NCBI GenBank assembly: GCA_947311745.1
Contig: CAMZLT010000212.1
Location: forward strand, 1 to 7,311
Source of the DNA: an uncultured Flavobacteriaceae bacterium
Lineage (GTDB): Bacteria > Bacteroidota > Bacteroidia > Flavobacteriales > Flavobacteriaceae
DNA: 7,311 bases
Direction: 5' to 3'
Part shown: positions 6,086 to 7,311 of the stretch, in pieces
How positions within the stretch are numbered: the first letter of the stretch is position 1
How the letters are laid out: the number at the start of each line of letters is the position of its first letter
Made by a program: the position numbers and the translations under genes
Notes under the pieces: generated by a model
The model's input: only the letters and a program-made list of their open reading frames with translations
Database searches by the model: none
Told to the model about the DNA's origin: nothing

Positions 6086-7270
6086 ATGAAAAAAATTACA
6101 GTATTAGTATTCTTTATTTTGCTAAGTGCTTGTAACAGTGCTAAAAAAGTAAAAAAAGAAATTTCAGATGGAAATTACGATCATGCAATTAAACTTGCTG
6201 TTAAAAAATTGCGAAAAGGCAATTCTAGTAAAAAGCAACAAGAAGTTGTTGTTTTACTAGAAGATGTTTACGGAAAAGCAGTTGCTTCAGATAACAGAAG
6301 TTTAAAAAGACTAAAATTAGATTTAAAAAATAATCCTTCGGCAATTGAAAATATTTACGAAACCTATATTTTACTTGATAAAAGACAAGATTTAATACGA
6401 CCAATTTTGCCTTTGCATATAAAAAAGGAAGGTAGAGACGCTGTGTTTAATTTTGAAGATTACACCAATGAATTATCCGAAAGTAAAGCTAGTTTATCGG
6501 AATATTTATACGCAAATGCAAAACGATTATTAGCAGGTTCTAACAAAGAAAATGCACGAAAAGCCTACGATGATTTGAAATATTTAGATGAAATAAATCC
6601 AAATTATAAAAACGTAAATTCTCTTTTACAAGAAGCACACTTTAAAGGAACAAATTTTGTGGAAGTTGTTTTAGAAAACCAAACAAATCAAATCATACCA
6701 AGAAAATTGGAAGACGATTTGTTAGATTTTAATTCGTATGGTTTAGATAAATTTTGGACTGCCTATCACACGCAAAAAGACGATAGAATTAATTACGATT
6801 ACCAATTAGCATTGCTTTTTAAACGAATTGATGTTAGTCCTGAACAAATTATAGAAAAACAAACGCCAATATCTAAAGAAATTGAGGATGGTTTTGAATA
6901 TCTTTTAGACGATAATGGGCATGTAGCTTTAGATTCTTTAGGAAATAGTATAAAAGTACCAAAAATAGTAACGGTAAAAGCCGATATTTATAAAATTCAT
7001 CAAGAAAAAGCGAGTCATATTGCAGGAGACGTTGTCTTAACAAATTTGCATACAAATCAAGAAATGGATACGTTTCCGTTGGAAAGTGAATTTATTTTTA
7101 TACATGATTTTGCAGAAATGGATGGGGATATTAGAGCCTTAAACAACGATGAAAAAGAATTAATAAAATTAAAAGAAATACCTTTTCCAAGTAACGAACA
7201 AATGATTTTTGATACCGGCGAGGATTTGAAAAAAAAATTAAAAAGAATTATTAAAAAAATAGATGTGTAA
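6086..7270 (+). CDS. Predicted lipoprotein, same family (tandem paralogue 2)
   Basis: This is a 394-residue lipoprotein with a signal peptide and lipobox LSAC (lipidated C16), then NSAKKVKKE, again without an acidic surface-export signal. It aligns along its whole length with the preceding gene. Matching pairs include ISDGNYDHAI with ISSGNYNAAF, IYETYILLDKRQD with IYNLYLKLDVRQD, LSEYLYANA with YSDYLYSTA, and INPNYKN with INPDYRS. W224 is shared, and the turn motif at 264-293 (KEIEDGFEY, then DSLGNSIKVPK) sits in the same register. Most other positions differ, so the duplication is old. Predicted architecture is the same: helical N-terminal half, beta-rich C-terminal half. This copy is more acidic in its C-terminal part. 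The 81-bp gap from the upstream gene has a terminator-like hairpin but only a degenerate promoter (TTTTG ending at 6051, TAAATGTA at 6072), so expression may rely partly on read-through. I do not recognise a function. Confidence 0.85.
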   Translation: MKKITVLVFFILLSACNSAKKVKKEISDGNYDHAIKLAVKKLRKGNSSKKQQEVVVLLEDVYGKAVASDNRSLKRLKLDLKNNPSAIENIYETYILLDKRQDLIRPILPLHIKKEGRDAVFNFEDYTNELSESKASLSEYLYANAKRLLAGSNKENARKAYDDLKYLDEINPNYKNVNSLLQEAHFKGTNFVEVVLENQTNQIIPRKLEDDLLDFNSYGLDKFWTAYHTQKDDRINYDYQLALLFKRIDVSPEQIIEKQTPISKEIEDGFEYLLDDNGHVALDSLGNSIKVPKIVTVKADIYKIHQEKASHIAGDVVLTNLHTNQEMDTFPLESEFIFIHDFAEMDGDIRALNNDEKELIKLKEIPFPSNEQMIFDTGEDLKKKLKRIIKKIDV

Positions 7271-7311
7271 TACTATTTTTGAATTTAATTTGTAACCAAG
7301 CAGGTTGCTCC

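Noticed and set aside
7293..7305. Short inverted repeat AACC/GGTT after the second lipoprotein, considered as a terminator.
   Set aside because: The four-base arms are too short and no T-tract follows before the window ends.
7285..7311. Possible 3' end of a convergent minus-strand gene (eight codons GATCLVTN followed by TAA).
   Set aside because: Eight open codons at a window edge are not evidence of a gene. The following sequence would be needed.

Overview
The window is AT-rich DNA from a member of the Bacteroidota, most likely a marine or environmental Flavobacteriaceae. Three things point there. The first gene ends in a type IX secretion (T9SS) sorting domain. Several genes are preceded by the phylum-specific -7 promoter element TAnnTTTG. 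The small DUF6787-type membrane protein and the two lipoproteins look like Flavobacteriia-type accessory proteins. The sequence looks chromosomal; I see no transposase, phage gene, CRISPR array, tRNA or rRNA.

Layout. From the left edge to 1193 (+) runs the 3' part of a large secreted cell-surface protein, followed by a short heptad-phased tandem repeat (about 1207-1262) and a hairpin terminator (1296-1328) that separates it from convergent genes. On the minus strand come a 102-aa DUF6787-like membrane protein (1348-1656), then a two-gene unit transcribed leftwards: a PlsC-like acyltransferase (2722-3543) followed 11 nt later by an OxyR-type peroxide sensor (1775-2710). A divergent promoter region (3544-3688) separates this unit from aroC, chorismate synthase (start best placed at 3689, end 4750, +). 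Two tandem paralogous lipoproteins of identical length, 394 aa each, follow on the plus strand (4820-6004 and 6086-7270). The first has a textbook Bacteroidota promoter (TTTG-N19-TAACTTTG). A terminator-like hairpin lies between the two.

How the genes relate. There is no single pathway. aroC supplies chorismate for aromatic amino acids, folate and menaquinone. OxyR would control the peroxide response and may be co-transcribed with a phospholipid-remodelling enzyme. The lipoprotein pair is an uncharacterised envelope module. It is the part of the window most likely to hold undescribed biology, though nothing here proves a new system.
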